A DNA stretch of 20,917 bases from a virus. Positions 7,497 through 14,332 of this stretch are shown here, piece by piece. The notes under the pieces were generated by a model. It did not search any database, was not told the origin of the DNA, and worked only from the letters and a program-made list of their open reading frames with translations. Made by a program: the position numbers and the translations under genes. The stretch lies in the IMG/VR virus record IMGVR_UViG_3300005086_000037, positions 1-20,917 of that record; one strand, 5' to 3'. How positions within the stretch are numbered: the stretch's first letter is position 1; each line of letters begins with the position of its first letter.

Positions 7497-9290
7497 TTAC
7501 GCGGTCATATGCCCGCGTTTATGTTTACCATTTTTTACATGCTGTTTCAATTTGTCCCGCCAAGATTTTTTCGGCTTCGGCTTCGGCTCAACAACCGAAG
7601 CGAAGCGGTCAAGCATCTGGAAGCACCACGCCAGTGAATCCACCTGGTCATCGTGTGTACCGGCTGGAAAACGTAGCATTTCACTTTTAAGTGAAGTCGC
7701 CCATTCTGAGCCAGTCGGCAACAGCACCATGCCCTGCTGTAAGCGCGCCTGCAACGGACGGGCGCGAGCGATTTTGTCGCGTTTGCCTGTTTTGAGTCGC
7801 TCGACACTGAAGAATGTTCGAGTTTCCCGCATGCGCTTATTAAGTATCGGCCCAAGGCTCATTTCAATCTGCCCGGCCTCGCCGCCAACTAGCCTCGGTT
7901 TCCAGATACGAGCAATGCGCAACATCTCTTCAACAATTTCAAACGAATCCCAACGTCCGGCGGTTACGTCTAGTATATACGCAACGCCATTTTGCGCAAC
8001 GCCAATTGTGGTGCCTACGCTAAAGTCGTTGGTTTCGTTCTGCCCAATCGCAAAATCCCACGCCTGATAGATGGCAAGGGACTCCAGCGGGGGGAGCTCC
8101 TGCTGTGTATAATATTTAAACCACGCTTGGCGAAAGTACGCGCCTTCGTCGGGCACTGGGTTCTGCTGATAAAGCGCCGCCCAATCACGTTCACCAATAG
8201 CGGCGCGTATTTTCTGCAACGCCTCAATCGGATATCGGTCACTGTGAAGTGCCCCCCCTTTCTTACGGAATTTTTCATCCATCTCGGCGACCGCTGGATA
8301 TTTTATCACTTCCCATTTATCCGCGCCGCCTTTCTCTTGTTCCAATAACCAACCGGCTAAGTCATCATCGTGCCAGCGGGTCATAATCACCAGCACCCCG
8401 CCACCCGGCGCAAGACGGGTGTAGAGTGTCGAAGTGTACCAGTCTTTTATTTTTTGGCGCGTGGTCGGAGACTCTGCTTCTTCGCGGTTTTTTACCGGGT
8501 CGTCGATAATAGCAATGTGAGCGCCGCGGCCCATAATTGCCCCCCCAACGCCAGCAGCTACGTAGCCTCCGGCAGCCGACGTGTTCCAACGTTCAGCGGA
8601 TTGCGATGATTTATCGAGGCCGACGCCGAACATTAGATTGTAAGATTCATCCTGAATTAACCCCCGCACTTTACGCGAGAAGTCCAACGCGAGTTCTTGC
8701 GAATAACTGGTGGCAATAATTTCGTGCTTCGGATTATGGCCCAGGTGCCAGGCTGGAAATGTTTTCGATGCAATCTCTGACTTACCCGAACGTGGTGGTA
8801 AGAATAACATTAACCGTGGCGACTTCCCTTCTACTACTTCCTGTGAAAACACCTCAAGCCGTCGGCATATATCTTTGTGCACCCAACCAGGTAAATAGCT
8901 GTCGTTGAAATACTGCACAAACGGTAACAAGTGCCGGCGGCTTAACTCTCTTCGTGCCAGCTCTTTACGAGCGGCTTGAGCTATTTTACTAGAACCACTA
9001 CCCTGACTACCCTGACTTTTTATTTCTTTCTCTTTTGTTTTCGTTTTTATTTGTTCAGGTTCAGGTTCGGTTAAACTACGAATTTGGTCACGCTGATGCT
9101 GTGTGACTTGTGAAGAGGGTTGGTTGTTTTTGCCAAGTACCCCGGGATATTGCACTACGCTACGGCCAGGGTGGGATGTTTTTTCTGCTGCACATGTCGT
9201 GCAATACTCATCCCCTGGCGAGAACAATGTTATGGGTAGAGTGCGACTGCACACCGTACATTGTTTGTGGCTTATATTAGTCTTCGTCAT
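7497..9290 (-). CDS. terL: Terminase large subunit, 597 aa, with N-terminal zinc ribbon
   Basis: This is the DNA packaging motor and headful or site nuclease. The ATPase shows Walker A LPPRSGKSE at about residues 164-172 and Walker B IAIIDD at about 259-264. The RNase H-like nuclease shows WDFAIG and the acidic THDDQVDSLAW near the C-terminus. The first 40 residues hold two CxxC pairs (C11/C14 and C30/C33), a likely zinc ribbon, joined to the motor by a Q/S/K-rich linker of about 70 residues. I chose the ATG at 9290 because GAGG lies 9 bases upstream; an upstream in-frame TTG at 9305 has no binding site. It overlaps terS by 14 bases. Confidence 0.93.
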   Translation of the reverse strand: MTKTNISHKQCTVCSRTLPITLFSPGDEYCTTCAAEKTSHPGRSVVQYPGVLGKNNQPSSQVTQHQRDQIRSLTEPEPEQIKTKTKEKEIKSQGSQGSGSSKIAQAARKELARRELSRRHLLPFVQYFNDSYLPGWVHKDICRRLEVFSQEVVEGKSPRLMLFLPPRSGKSEIASKTFPAWHLGHNPKHEIIATSYSQELALDFSRKVRGLIQDESYNLMFGVGLDKSSQSAERWNTSAAGGYVAAGVGGAIMGRGAHIAIIDDPVKNREEAESPTTRQKIKDWYTSTLYTRLAPGGGVLVIMTRWHDDDLAGWLLEQEKGGADKWEVIKYPAVAEMDEKFRKKGGALHSDRYPIEALQKIRAAIGERDWAALYQQNPVPDEGAYFRQAWFKYYTQQELPPLESLAIYQAWDFAIGQNETNDFSVGTTIGVAQNGVAYILDVTAGRWDSFEIVEEMLRIARIWKPRLVGGEAGQIEMSLGPILNKRMRETRTFFSVERLKTGKRDKIARARPLQARLQQGMVLLPTGSEWATSLKSEMLRFPAGTHDDQVDSLAWCFQMLDRFASVVEPKPKPKKSWRDKLKQHVKNGKHKRGHMTA

Positions 9291-9780
9291 TAATGACTTC
9301 CTCAAACTCAGCGTCTAATGCTTCGCTTTCAGCAAGGCGCAAAAGCTCTTCTGTTGGGAGCGACCGGATTTGTGATTCACTTGAGACTTTCACCTCACGT
9401 TTTTCTGGTGCTGCAATACCGTGAAGTTTTACCAAAGAATCAATGGCTTTGATTTCTTCCGTTGCGTCTTTGGCTTTGGCATGTGCCTCCATATATAACA
9501 TGGTTGCATCGTCTCGAGTAAATTTAATATCTTTCGGGGCCCGGTAGCTTTCAACAACGTTGAAGAAACTTCGCACTTGTTCTATGGCCCGTACCACTTT
9601 TTGGTCAGATGCCATTTCAAGCGCTTGGATAGGTAATATCCCCAAATGTGCTGCGGCTTTGAATGGTGACATTCCGCGCACAGTTAAGTTCACGAACTCT
9701 TGCTCTTGAGCGGTCAAATCACCGGCGGCGACATATGTTGGTTTTTGTGGTGCTGTTGAGGGCATATTGTTTTTTGACAT
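9277..9780 (-). CDS. terS: Terminase small subunit, 167 aa
   Basis: The small terminase recognises phage DNA and hands it to the large subunit. Residues 23-49 (LTAQEQEFVNLTVRGMSPFKAAAHLGI) read as a helix-turn-helix. A helical oligomerisation part follows (about 87-125, including ATMLYMEAHAKAKDATEEIKA), then an acidic C-terminal tail ending DAEFEEVINDED that likely contacts TerL. It is the first gene of the minus-strand block, and its stop overlaps the terL start by 14 bases. The start at 9780 has only a weak AAGAAG binding site. Confidence 0.85.
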   Translation of the reverse strand: MSKNNMPSTAPQKPTYVAAGDLTAQEQEFVNLTVRGMSPFKAAAHLGILPIQALEMASDQKVVRAIEQVRSFFNVVESYRAPKDIKFTRDDATMLYMEAHAKAKDATEEIKAIDSLVKLHGIAAPEKREVKVSSESQIRSLPTEELLRLAESEALDAEFEEVINDED

Positions 9781-9816
9781 AGCTTCTTAATACCCGTTGG
9801 TGGTTACTCGACTGTG

Positions 9817-9825
9817 ACTATAGCA
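9817..9825 (-). promoter_or_regulatory. Candidate extended -10 promoter for terS and the virion block
   Basis: The minus strand reads TGCTATAGT 37 bases before the terS start, an extended -10 element (TG-N-TATAGT). A poor -35 (TTCTAA at 9845-9840, 17-base spacing) sits upstream in a strongly A/T-rich tract. It is placed correctly for the leftward operon, but the match is modest. Confidence 0.4.
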
Positions 9826-10074
9826 CTATGTGAAATTTTTTAGAAAAAATTTTTTGAAAAATGTTTCCAGTTTTTTCGGAAATGTTTTTTGTCAAATGCC
9901 GTTTGCTGTTTGGTTTTGTCGATTGACTAGTGACTTGTGAAATTTGCTGGGTGTCCTTGGGCTTGGGCTTACACCCACGCCCGGTGGAACAAGTTCCGGT
10001 TTTGGATTCGCACTCAGCACCCACCCCCACCCTCGTCTCACAAATTGAACCTAGTGGCGTGGGACCCCTATCAC

Positions 10075-10169
10075 AAACTCACGGAAACTCACAGTTGGCT
10101 GGTGGCCTTCGGCCCCCATCCATTGACTCACGAACTCACAAACTCGCTGACGCTCGTTCGTAACTCACG
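10075..10169. repeat. Five short direct repeats of ACTCAC
   Basis: ACTCAC occurs at 10077-10082, 10087-10092, 10126-10131, 10134-10139 and 10163-10168, four of the five preceded by A. A variant AACTCGCT lies at 10141. Spacing is irregular (10, 39, 8 and 29 bases), unlike a strict iteron array, but the density is high for a 95-base segment and could mark a regulator binding region. Confidence 0.55.
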
Positions 10170-10198
10170 TGTCATTAACACTATCGGAGGAACATGAC

Positions 10199-10435
10199 AT
10201 GCGTATTATCTTTGCAATCTCTATGCTTTTTATCTCTATCGCTTACGGTGGCGTTATGCTTGAAGTCTTTCTTGAGCAATACGCCAAGGACAACGGCTTA
10301 GCTTATATAAGCCAACTCCCGTTCTCGATGCTAGCTAGCGCCATTATTCACGGTATAGCTGGCGCTTGTTGGATGTTGTGCGCTGAAGAATTTAAATACA
10401 GAGACGAGGTACGGAAACATGAAAGCGAGAACTAG
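10199..10435 (+). CDS. Small two-helix membrane protein (holin-like), 78 aa
   Basis: There are two predicted transmembrane segments, residues 2-22 (RIIFAISMLFISIAYGGVML) and about 46-66 (FSMLASAIIHGIAGACWMLC), followed by a charged tail EEFKYRDEVRKHESEN. I chose the ATG at 10199 because GGAGG lies 8 bases upstream; a GTG 30 bases upstream in frame has no site. The size and topology fit a class II holin, but no endolysin or spanin gene is nearby, so it could equally be another inner-membrane protein. It overlaps the next micro-ORF. Confidence 0.7.
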   Translation: MRIIFAISMLFISIAYGGVMLEVFLEQYAKDNGLAYISQLPFSMLASAIIHGIAGACWMLCAEEFKYRDEVRKHESEN

Positions 10436-10508
10436 AACGTGGTTACTAGCCATCGGTTTAATACTGATGGTTAGTGCCTACTCGCTGGCGCTCACTCGTT
10501 TCTATTAA
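10419..10508 (+). CDS. 29-residue single-helix membrane micro-protein
   Basis: The ATG at 10419 sits inside the end of the two-helix membrane gene, with GAGG 9 bases upstream. The 29-residue product has a basic head (MKARTRT) and one hydrophobic span (WLLAIGLILMVSAYSLAL). The overlap, good binding site and clean one-helix topology argue for a real gene, possibly a partner or regulator of its neighbour. It is too short for a family assignment. Confidence 0.55.
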   Translation: MKARTRTWLLAIGLILMVSAYSLALTRFY

Positions 10509-10535
10509 CGCCATTGACAATTCGGAGGAAATATT

Positions 10536-10748
10536 ATGGCTAAAGTAATTTTTAACTCAGTTGCAGAATTTCGTGAAGCAATTGAGATATCGAATGACGG
10601 ACTGGTGGTGCGTAGCAATCGCCGGTCTGTTGAGGTTTCTTTGTCATTGTCTGTTGAAGGCAGTGACAAGGATGTAAGCGACTGGTTACAGTCTCGTGGT
10701 ATCTGGGGCATGAACCCGGAGCAATTCTGGATGATTTGCGGTTTATGA
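10536..10748 (+). CDS. Unknown small protein, 70 aa
   Basis: A strong GGAGG site (TTCGGAGGAAATATT) precedes the ATG. The protein is soluble and mixed alpha/beta: residues 1-20 MAKVIFNSVAEFREAIEISN, a strand region VEVSLSLSVEG at about 32-42, and a C-terminal WLQSRGIWGMNPEQFW. No catalytic or DNA-binding motif was recognised. It is followed at 71 bases by the larger unknown gene, probably in the same transcript. Confidence 0.7.
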   Translation: MAKVIFNSVAEFREAIEISNDGLVVRSNRRSVEVSLSLSVEGSDKDVSDWLQSRGIWGMNPEQFWMICGL

Positions 10749-10819
10749 GGCCGCTTATCATTCTTTCTTTTTTAATCTTGTTGAAAATGTCGAACAATTC
10801 GAAAAATTGGAGAAATATT

Positions 10820-11563
10820 ATGACTAAGTTAACACTTGATGATTTACAGATTGACGCACAATTACGCCCAGTTACAAATGGCGAATTAGCAAAAGCCACC
10901 AACGAGGAATTAGCAGAGATTTTACTTGCTGAATCCGTTCAGTTTATTGCTGGCCGTAAACCCCAAGAGGGCGCATCGGCATCTGTCATCGGCGTTTATC
11001 AATTGGCAAGCGCCGCAGTACAGACATCAGCGTTTGAGGTTATTCGCGACCGTATCGTTCACTTGAATGATAAGATTGCGAAAGCCCGCCAATCAGGTAA
11101 TGACGAGAACATTCCGGCCTACCAGCGAGCAGTGATGTATTTGTTGAATTTTATCCGTCGTCTGCAATCGCAAAACGCTCGGGGTTGTTATTTCCTGAAA
11201 CGTTTAGCGGAACGTCGCGAAGAAGCCCGTGACCCACGTGAAGTCCGTACACAATATGACGGTTTTCGGTTTGTTGGCTTTGATGCTGAACAAATCACCG
11301 AAATCGACGACATGTTGTACGACCAGCTCACCAAAGGTTATGGCTTATTGTTGCAGCTTGCCGATAGCTGGACAGTACAGAACATGGGTTATTTACCTTA
11401 TGCCACTGTACAGATTGACGGTGAGTATCGTGACATTCATGACGCAAAAGCACTGGCTGATGCATTAGAGATGTCGATGCCGAACATGCCAACCGAAGCC
11501 GAGACGCTAGCCGCACTTGGCTTAGGTGGAGCGCCAGCAGCAAAAAGCGAAAAGGCTAAGTAA
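10820..11563 (+). CDS. Unknown helical protein, 247 aa
   Basis: I chose the ATG at 10820, with GGAG 7 bases upstream. The open frame reaches back to 10736, but that extension has no binding site. The protein is mostly helical. Notable parts are a helix at 28-42 (EELAEILLAESVQFI), a long helical stretch at about 55-140, and an acidic alpha segment near 165-175 (AEQITEIDDMLYD). The C-terminus is alanine and lysine rich (GGAPAAKSEKAK), as in some abundant phage proteins. A strong terminator follows 12 bases after its stop. I do not recognise the family. It resembles no replication enzyme or repressor I know. Confidence 0.75.
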   Translation: MTKLTLDDLQIDAQLRPVTNGELAKATNEELAEILLAESVQFIAGRKPQEGASASVIGVYQLASAAVQTSAFEVIRDRIVHLNDKIAKARQSGNDENIPAYQRAVMYLLNFIRRLQSQNARGCYFLKRLAERREEARDPREVRTQYDGFRFVGFDAEQITEIDDMLYDQLTKGYGLLLQLADSWTVQNMGYLPYATVQIDGEYRDIHDAKALADALEMSMPNMPTEAETLAALGLGGAPAAKSEKAK

Positions 11564-11575
11564 GCTGCACCCCAC

Positions 11576-11616
11576 ACCCGCCCTGTTCTCACACCGAGGA
11601 TAGGGTGGGTTTTTTT
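11576..11616 (+). terminator. Rho-independent terminator after the 247-aa gene
   Basis: ACCCGCCCT (11576-11584) pairs with AGGGTGGGT (11602-11610), nine pairs with one G-T wobble, around a 17-base loop, and runs straight into a T tract ending at 11616. Confidence 0.8.
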
Positions 11617-11656
11617 ATGCCAGATATACCCCGGTATCCACTGAAGGAATGTGCCC

Positions 11657-11836
11657 ATGGACTTATACAAAGTGTTTTTGTACTCCGACCAACCGCAGAA
11701 AGGTAACGCCAGCTGCGTGGTACGAGCGACCACAATTCAGGCCGCTGATTTATTGGCCCAGGCTATCGCATATAGCATGACGCAGATTGACCCAGACGAT
11801 GACACATGGTTTCACACCGTTGAAGCCGTCGAATAA
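11657..11836 (+). CDS. Unknown small protein, 59 aa
   Basis: The ATG at 11657 has AAGGA 8 bases upstream; an in-frame GTG at 11651 is too close to the site. The product (MDLYKVFLYSDQPQKG..., with an alanine-rich helix TIQAADLLAQAIAYSM at about 26-41 and an acidic DPDDDTWF) looks like a small soluble alpha/beta protein. It lies alone between two terminators, so it may be transcribed by read-through or from a local promoter I cannot identify. No family recognised. Confidence 0.65.
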   Translation: MDLYKVFLYSDQPQKGNASCVVRATTIQAADLLAQAIAYSMTQIDPDDDTWFHTVEAVE

Positions 11837-11856
11837 CACCTGTTCCCCGTTCCCTG

Positions 11857-11899
11857 CCCTTGGCGCTTGACCTCCGACGAGTGCCTTGGGTGGTTTTTT
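11857..11899 (+). terminator. Terminator after the 59-aa gene
   Basis: CCCTTGGCGCT (11857-11867) pairs with AGTGCCTTGGG (11880-11890) with a TT/TT internal mismatch and one G-T wobble, followed after TGG by six T residues (11894-11899). Confidence 0.65.
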
Positions 11900-12083
11900 A
11901 ACGAATGTTATGTTTGTTAAATAAATGTGCGGAGTGAAAATTCATAGGGTAAATCCGCATTTGGCGGGTGGCTACAACAAACGACGAGTGGTGTCAATAG
12001 GTAAAAACTGCTTTTTGCCAATTTCAACTGAAATTTAACAATTGACGTGGGCTGTGGGCCGATTGCTCAGATTTGTTACATTG

Positions 12084-12098
12084 ACTGGTCTGACCAGT
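12084..12098. promoter_or_regulatory. Operator-like perfect palindrome
   Basis: ACTGGTC-T-GACCAGT is a perfect 7-base inverted repeat around one central base. It fits a dimeric regulator site. No repressor gene lies in this window to pair with it. Confidence 0.5.
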
Positions 12099-12202
12099 GC
12101 AAAAAACCCAAGCCACTCAACGGGTGCAGAGGACATTCAACAATTTTTTTACATTTACTTGGAGTAACCCAGTTTAGTTTTTTTTTTAATATTACCTTTT
12201 TG

Positions 12203-12220
12203 TGTCTCATTTTTGAGACA
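12203..12220. promoter_or_regulatory. Hairpin or operator TGTCTCA-TTTT-TGAGACA
   Basis: A perfect 7-base inverted repeat with a 4-T spacer. It is not followed by a T run on the plus strand, so it is more likely a protein binding site or RNA element than a terminator. Confidence 0.45.
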
Positions 12221-12382
12221 GATTTAAATATTAAAAAATCATTATATAAGTATAAAAAACCACCAAAAGCCACTCAACCCCAGCCACACCAAGGGCTACA
12301 GGCCGATAACAAGCTGTATTTGTCAAAAATATGAGAATGTTAATAAAAAGTTATCAGTTACTAGGCCAAAAGGAGGGTAACA

Positions 12383-12637
12383 ATGAATAAATTCACGCAA
12401 GGCAAGTGGTCGGTAAAAGAGTACTCCAATGGAGATTTGGAGATGTACTGCACTGGTTATTCAGACGGTTGTATCATGAGTAACGAAACATACTACCCGT
12501 GGAACCCCAACAACGAGCATGATTGGTATTTATTCGCCACCGCAGGAACAACCGCCACCAAGCTAGCCGAAGCTGGTTATGATTCGGCAGCGTATAGCAA
12601 GGCGTTTAATTTGCTTAAACAGTGTCGGGGTGAGTGA
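12383..12637 (+). CDS. Phage hypothetical protein (FTxGxW-type), 84 aa
   Basis: A strong AGGAGG site lies 6 bases before the ATG. The opening (NKFTQGKWSVKEYSNGD) and the later DWYLFATAGTTATKLAEAG with a C-terminal helix ending LLKQC follow a layout common in small phage proteins of unknown role (opening F-T-x-G-x-W, then a segment of the NAxLIAAAPELLEAL type). That likeness is from memory and weak. It is the first gene after the control region, so probably the head of the rightward transcript. Its TGA overlaps the next ATG by one base. Confidence 0.75.
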   Translation: MNKFTQGKWSVKEYSNGDLEMYCTGYSDGCIMSNETYYPWNPNNEHDWYLFATAGTTATKLAEAGYDSAAYSKAFNLLKQCRGE

Positions 12638-12822
12638 TGGAATGTGTACATTGCGGTAACGATTTACCAGAAGATCCACACGACACAACTTTTTGCAATT
12701 ACAACAGCCCCCGTTATTCAGAGGGTACACATACAGGCAATATCTACCGATGCGAACATTGCGAAGAGGACACAATCGAGCTTGTTCAAGAAAATGGGAG
12801 GTTAGAATCATGGAGTTATTGA
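12637..12822 (+). CDS. Small zinc-ribbon protein, 61 aa
   Basis: Two CxxC pairs, CVHC at about residues 3-6 and CEHC at about 39-42, frame a compact zinc ribbon; an extra cysteine lies between them. The C-terminus is acidic. I chose the ATG at 12637 (TGATG overlap with the previous stop) over the GTG one codon upstream. GGGGTG lies just upstream. Small zinc ribbons of this type are common in phage early regions and may bind nucleic acid or a host protein; the target is unknown. Confidence 0.7.
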   Translation: MECVHCGNDLPEDPHDTTFCNYNSPRYSEGTHTGNIYRCEHCEEDTIELVQENGRLESWSY

Positions 12823-13037
12823 CTAACGAACAAATTGCAGAGTTGAAGCGGATTATTGAGCGTTTGCGTGATTTCGTATCAAGAAAACTAAAACACAACA
12901 CCAGTAAGGCGTTAGCGTATAAAGAAGCAAGCGCAGACAGTCACAATTTTCATGGTGGTTGGTCGAAAGGATACCATGAGGGCATTGTATCAGTATGTGA
13001 GGAAGTGCTGGACTTATTAAAAGGAGAATCCAAATGA
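12810..13037 (+). CDS. Unknown helical protein, 75 aa
   Basis: The ATG at 12810 follows GGGAGG with 8-base spacing and overlaps the zinc-ribbon gene by 13 bases; the longer open frame upstream is only the out-of-frame shadow of that gene. The protein starts with an amphipathic helix (ELLTNEQIAELKRIIERLRDFVSRKL), has a histidine and glycine-rich middle (SHNFHGGWSKGYHEG, about 47-61) and ends in a helix (IVSVCEEVLDLLKG). No family recognised. Confidence 0.7.
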   Translation: MELLTNEQIAELKRIIERLRDFVSRKLKHNTSKALAYKEASADSHNFHGGWSKGYHEGIVSVCEEVLDLLKGESK

Positions 13038-13363
13038 GTGATTTAACTAATAAGGCAATAGAAGTATCGCGAAGAATTTGTGAAATTGAAGAGCGGTTAG
13101 CGTGCCTTGATTTAACTGTACACGAAGCCGAGGATTTGCGCTATGAAAAAGCAGAACTAGAAGAATGGGACGAGGCGCTAAGTGCATACTTTAATGCTAG
13201 AAATAGTTGCGAACAACTCCAACAGCGCGTGGCGGAGCTTGAGAAAGAACGTGACGCACTGGCGGCACATGTCGAGCGTATTTACTCAATAGCCGAAAGC
13301 AAAAGTCATGGGATTGCTGACCTGCGCGCTGTTATTGGGCAACCACCCACAAAACAAAAATGA
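13034..13363 (+). CDS. Coiled-coil protein, 109 aa
   Basis: The ATG at 13034 overlaps the previous TGA (ATGA) and has AAGGAG upstream. The protein is nearly all helix, with heptad-like coiled coil at about residues 12-85 (for example CEQLQQRVAELEKERDALAAHVERI). The C-terminal IADLRAVIGQPPTK resembles the ends of small phage proteins of the Ead/Eae kind. It probably forms a dimer or binds a partner. Its stop overlaps the first gene of the paralogue array by the same ATGA device, so the array may be co-transcribed with it. Confidence 0.7.
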   Translation: MSDLTNKAIEVSRRICEIEERLACLDLTVHEAEDLRYEKAELEEWDEALSAYFNARNSCEQLQQRVAELEKERDALAAHVERIYSIAESKSHGIADLRAVIGQPPTKQK

Positions 13364-13566
13364 AAAATAACCCAGTAAAACGCGCTCTGCTCTTGTTCGA
13401 GTACCATAATACGTCACCTTATTACTTCAGGTACATCGCCTCTAGCCCCGTTTACTTGTTAAGCAACCTGGACAAAGAACTAATAGCACTATTAAACGCT
13501 GAAAACCTAATTCCCTTGCCATCCGTATACACACTTCTTATCGAATTCCTGATAAACGACACATGA
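13360..13566 (+). CDS. Array protein 1, 68 aa
   Basis: First member of the array. Its ATG overlaps the coiled-coil gene's TGA and there is no ribosome binding site, so it likely depends on translational coupling. It is a short version of the family: the central helix LDKELIALLNAENLI (37-51) runs almost directly into the C-terminal element VYTLLIEFLINDT (56-68), with the beta-rich middle missing. The N-terminal 30 residues are rich in tyrosine and phenylalanine. Its own stop forms another ATGA overlap with the next gene. Confidence 0.7.
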   Translation: MKNNPVKRALLLFEYHNTSPYYFRYIASSPVYLLSNLDKELIALLNAENLIPLPSVYTLLIEFLINDT

Positions 13567-13826
13567 CAATACCAGCTGATATCAACAACGCCTGTTTAAT
13601 GATGCAACCTAGCATGACCCTAGACACGCAACACTTGTCACAAGAAAGTATCGACCGGCACTTGATATCAGCACTCAACCACAGCACGAGCATTGAACCA
13701 GAACACGAACTATGGGTGTTTGAACGGGTATCAAAAAACACCCACTCCCGTTCGCCATTGTTCACTTACGCAAAGCAAACGTTGTATTTCCTATGGCAAG
13801 GTGCACTCTTCAATGAAAATAGCTGA
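13563..13826 (+). CDS. Array protein 2, 87 aa
   Basis: A full-plan family member: ADINNACLMM (5-14) as first helix, IDRHLISALNH (30-40) as the central helix, a hydrophobic strand ELWVFERV (49-56), and SPLF followed by TLYFLWQGALFNENS (73-87). The start overlaps the previous stop as ATGA. The C-terminal WQGALFNE codons also contain an AAGG site and, in another frame, the start of array protein 3 at 13813, so the two genes overlap by 14 bases. Confidence 0.75.
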   Translation: MTIPADINNACLMMQPSMTLDTQHLSQESIDRHLISALNHSTSIEPEHELWVFERVSKNTHSRSPLFTYAKQTLYFLWQGALFNENS

Positions 13827-14097
13827 TTTAACCTACGACACCGTAAACGCGTACGCTGTGCTAAAACTAGAGCAACTGACTGTATTAGATAACGACCTAC
13901 AAAAACCCCAAATCGACCGTGAATTAATTGACGCCCTTAGCGCAAAACAACTAATACTAGACAAAAAACACTTCATTTTTTGGATATTCGAGAAACTCGT
14001 AAAGGTCGGCAACGACTTGGAACACCACGCCGTGTTTGAAACCAAAACGCGGAATTTATATGTCCTCTGGCAAGGAGCTCTTTTCAATGAACGGTGA
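13813..14097 (+). CDS. Array protein 3, 94 aa
   Basis: I chose the ATG at 13813, because the open frame upstream of it is just the shadow of array protein 2. Plan: first helix DTVNAYAVLKL, central helix IDRELIDALSAKQLIL (34-49), strand HFIFWIFEKL (53-62), AVFETKT (73-79), then NLYVLWQGALFNER (81-94). Closest relatives are array proteins 4 and 5, with near-identical C-terminal thirds, so these three look like fairly recent duplicates. The end carries AGGAG and the out-of-frame start of the next gene. Confidence 0.8.
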   Translation: MKIADLTYDTVNAYAVLKLEQLTVLDNDLQKPQIDRELIDALSAKQLILDKKHFIFWIFEKLVKVGNDLEHHAVFETKTRNLYVLWQGALFNER

Positions 14098-14332
14098 CCT
14101 AAGAAATGCAATCGTCGCCACACGCCTATGCGACTTAATACCCGACGAGCGGCACTTAGCCGACAACGCCTTGCTAAGAGCACTCGACGCAAAACAATTA
14201 GTGATAGACCAAGGCCATTATTTCGGCTGGGTATTTATAAAACAAGGCAGATACGGAATACACCCGGTGTTCGACACTAAAACGCAGAATTTATATATCC
14301 TATGGCAAGGAGCTCTTTTTAATGAACAGTGA
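14087..14332 (+). CDS. Array protein 4, 81 aa
   Basis: The ATG at 14087 lies 9 bases after an AGGAG that is itself part of the previous gene's WQG codons; the overlap is 11 bases. Plan: MNGDLRNAIVATRL as first helix, NALLRALDAKQLVI (27-40) as central helix, YFGWVFIKQG (45-54) as strand, HPVFDTKT (59-66), NLYILWQGALFNEQ (68-81). It aligns closely with array protein 5 over its whole length. This is the clearest example of the family and a good query for searches. Confidence 0.82.
   Translation: MNGDLRNAIVATRLCDLIPDERHLADNALLRALDAKQLVIDQGHYFGWVFIKQGRYGIHPVFDTKTQNLYILWQGALFNEQ

Larger units (their letters stand above)
9781..10198. promoter_or_regulatory. Divergent non-coding control region
   Basis: No credible gene lies here. 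From left to right it holds a terS-side promoter candidate, a perfect A6T6 palindrome (9844-9855) in an A/T-rich tract, an inverted repeat TGGGTGT/ACACCCA (9948-9954 and 9971-9977), and the palindrome GGAACAAGTTCC (9986-9997). A cluster of ACTCAC repeats then runs to the first plus-strand gene. Open frames at 9930 and 9937 overlap these repeats, lack binding sites and have no protein-like composition. The region probably controls both arms. Confidence 0.6.
11900..12382. promoter_or_regulatory. Non-coding A/T-rich control region before the small-gene run
   Basis: About 480 bases without a credible gene. It holds the operator-like palindrome at 12084-12098, a hairpin at 12203-12220, two copies of AGCCACTCAAC (12111-12121 and 12268-12278) each preceded by an A6 run, and a very A/T-rich tract from 12176 to 12260. 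A terminator lies just upstream and a gene run just downstream, so a promoter is expected. The best candidate is TTGTCA (12320-12325) with TAATAA (12341-12346), which is weak. A 95-codon frame here starts with GTG without a site and looks spurious. Confidence 0.5.

Noticed and set aside
9785-9825. A T7-like promoter resembling TAATAC...ACTATAG
   Set aside because: The pieces TAATAC and CGACTGTGACTATAG are present but wrongly spaced and no second copy was seen. No single-subunit RNA polymerase gene is in the window.
10736-10819. An N-terminal extension of the 247-aa protein with a hydrophobic stretch that looks like a signal peptide
   Set aside because: The ATG at 10820 has a good GGAG site; the upstream ATG has none and the hydrophobic part is followed by no cleavage-like site.
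12047-12334. A 95-codon plus-strand frame in the control region
   Set aside because: It begins with GTG without a ribosome binding site, crosses the palindromes and the T run, and has a low-complexity composition.
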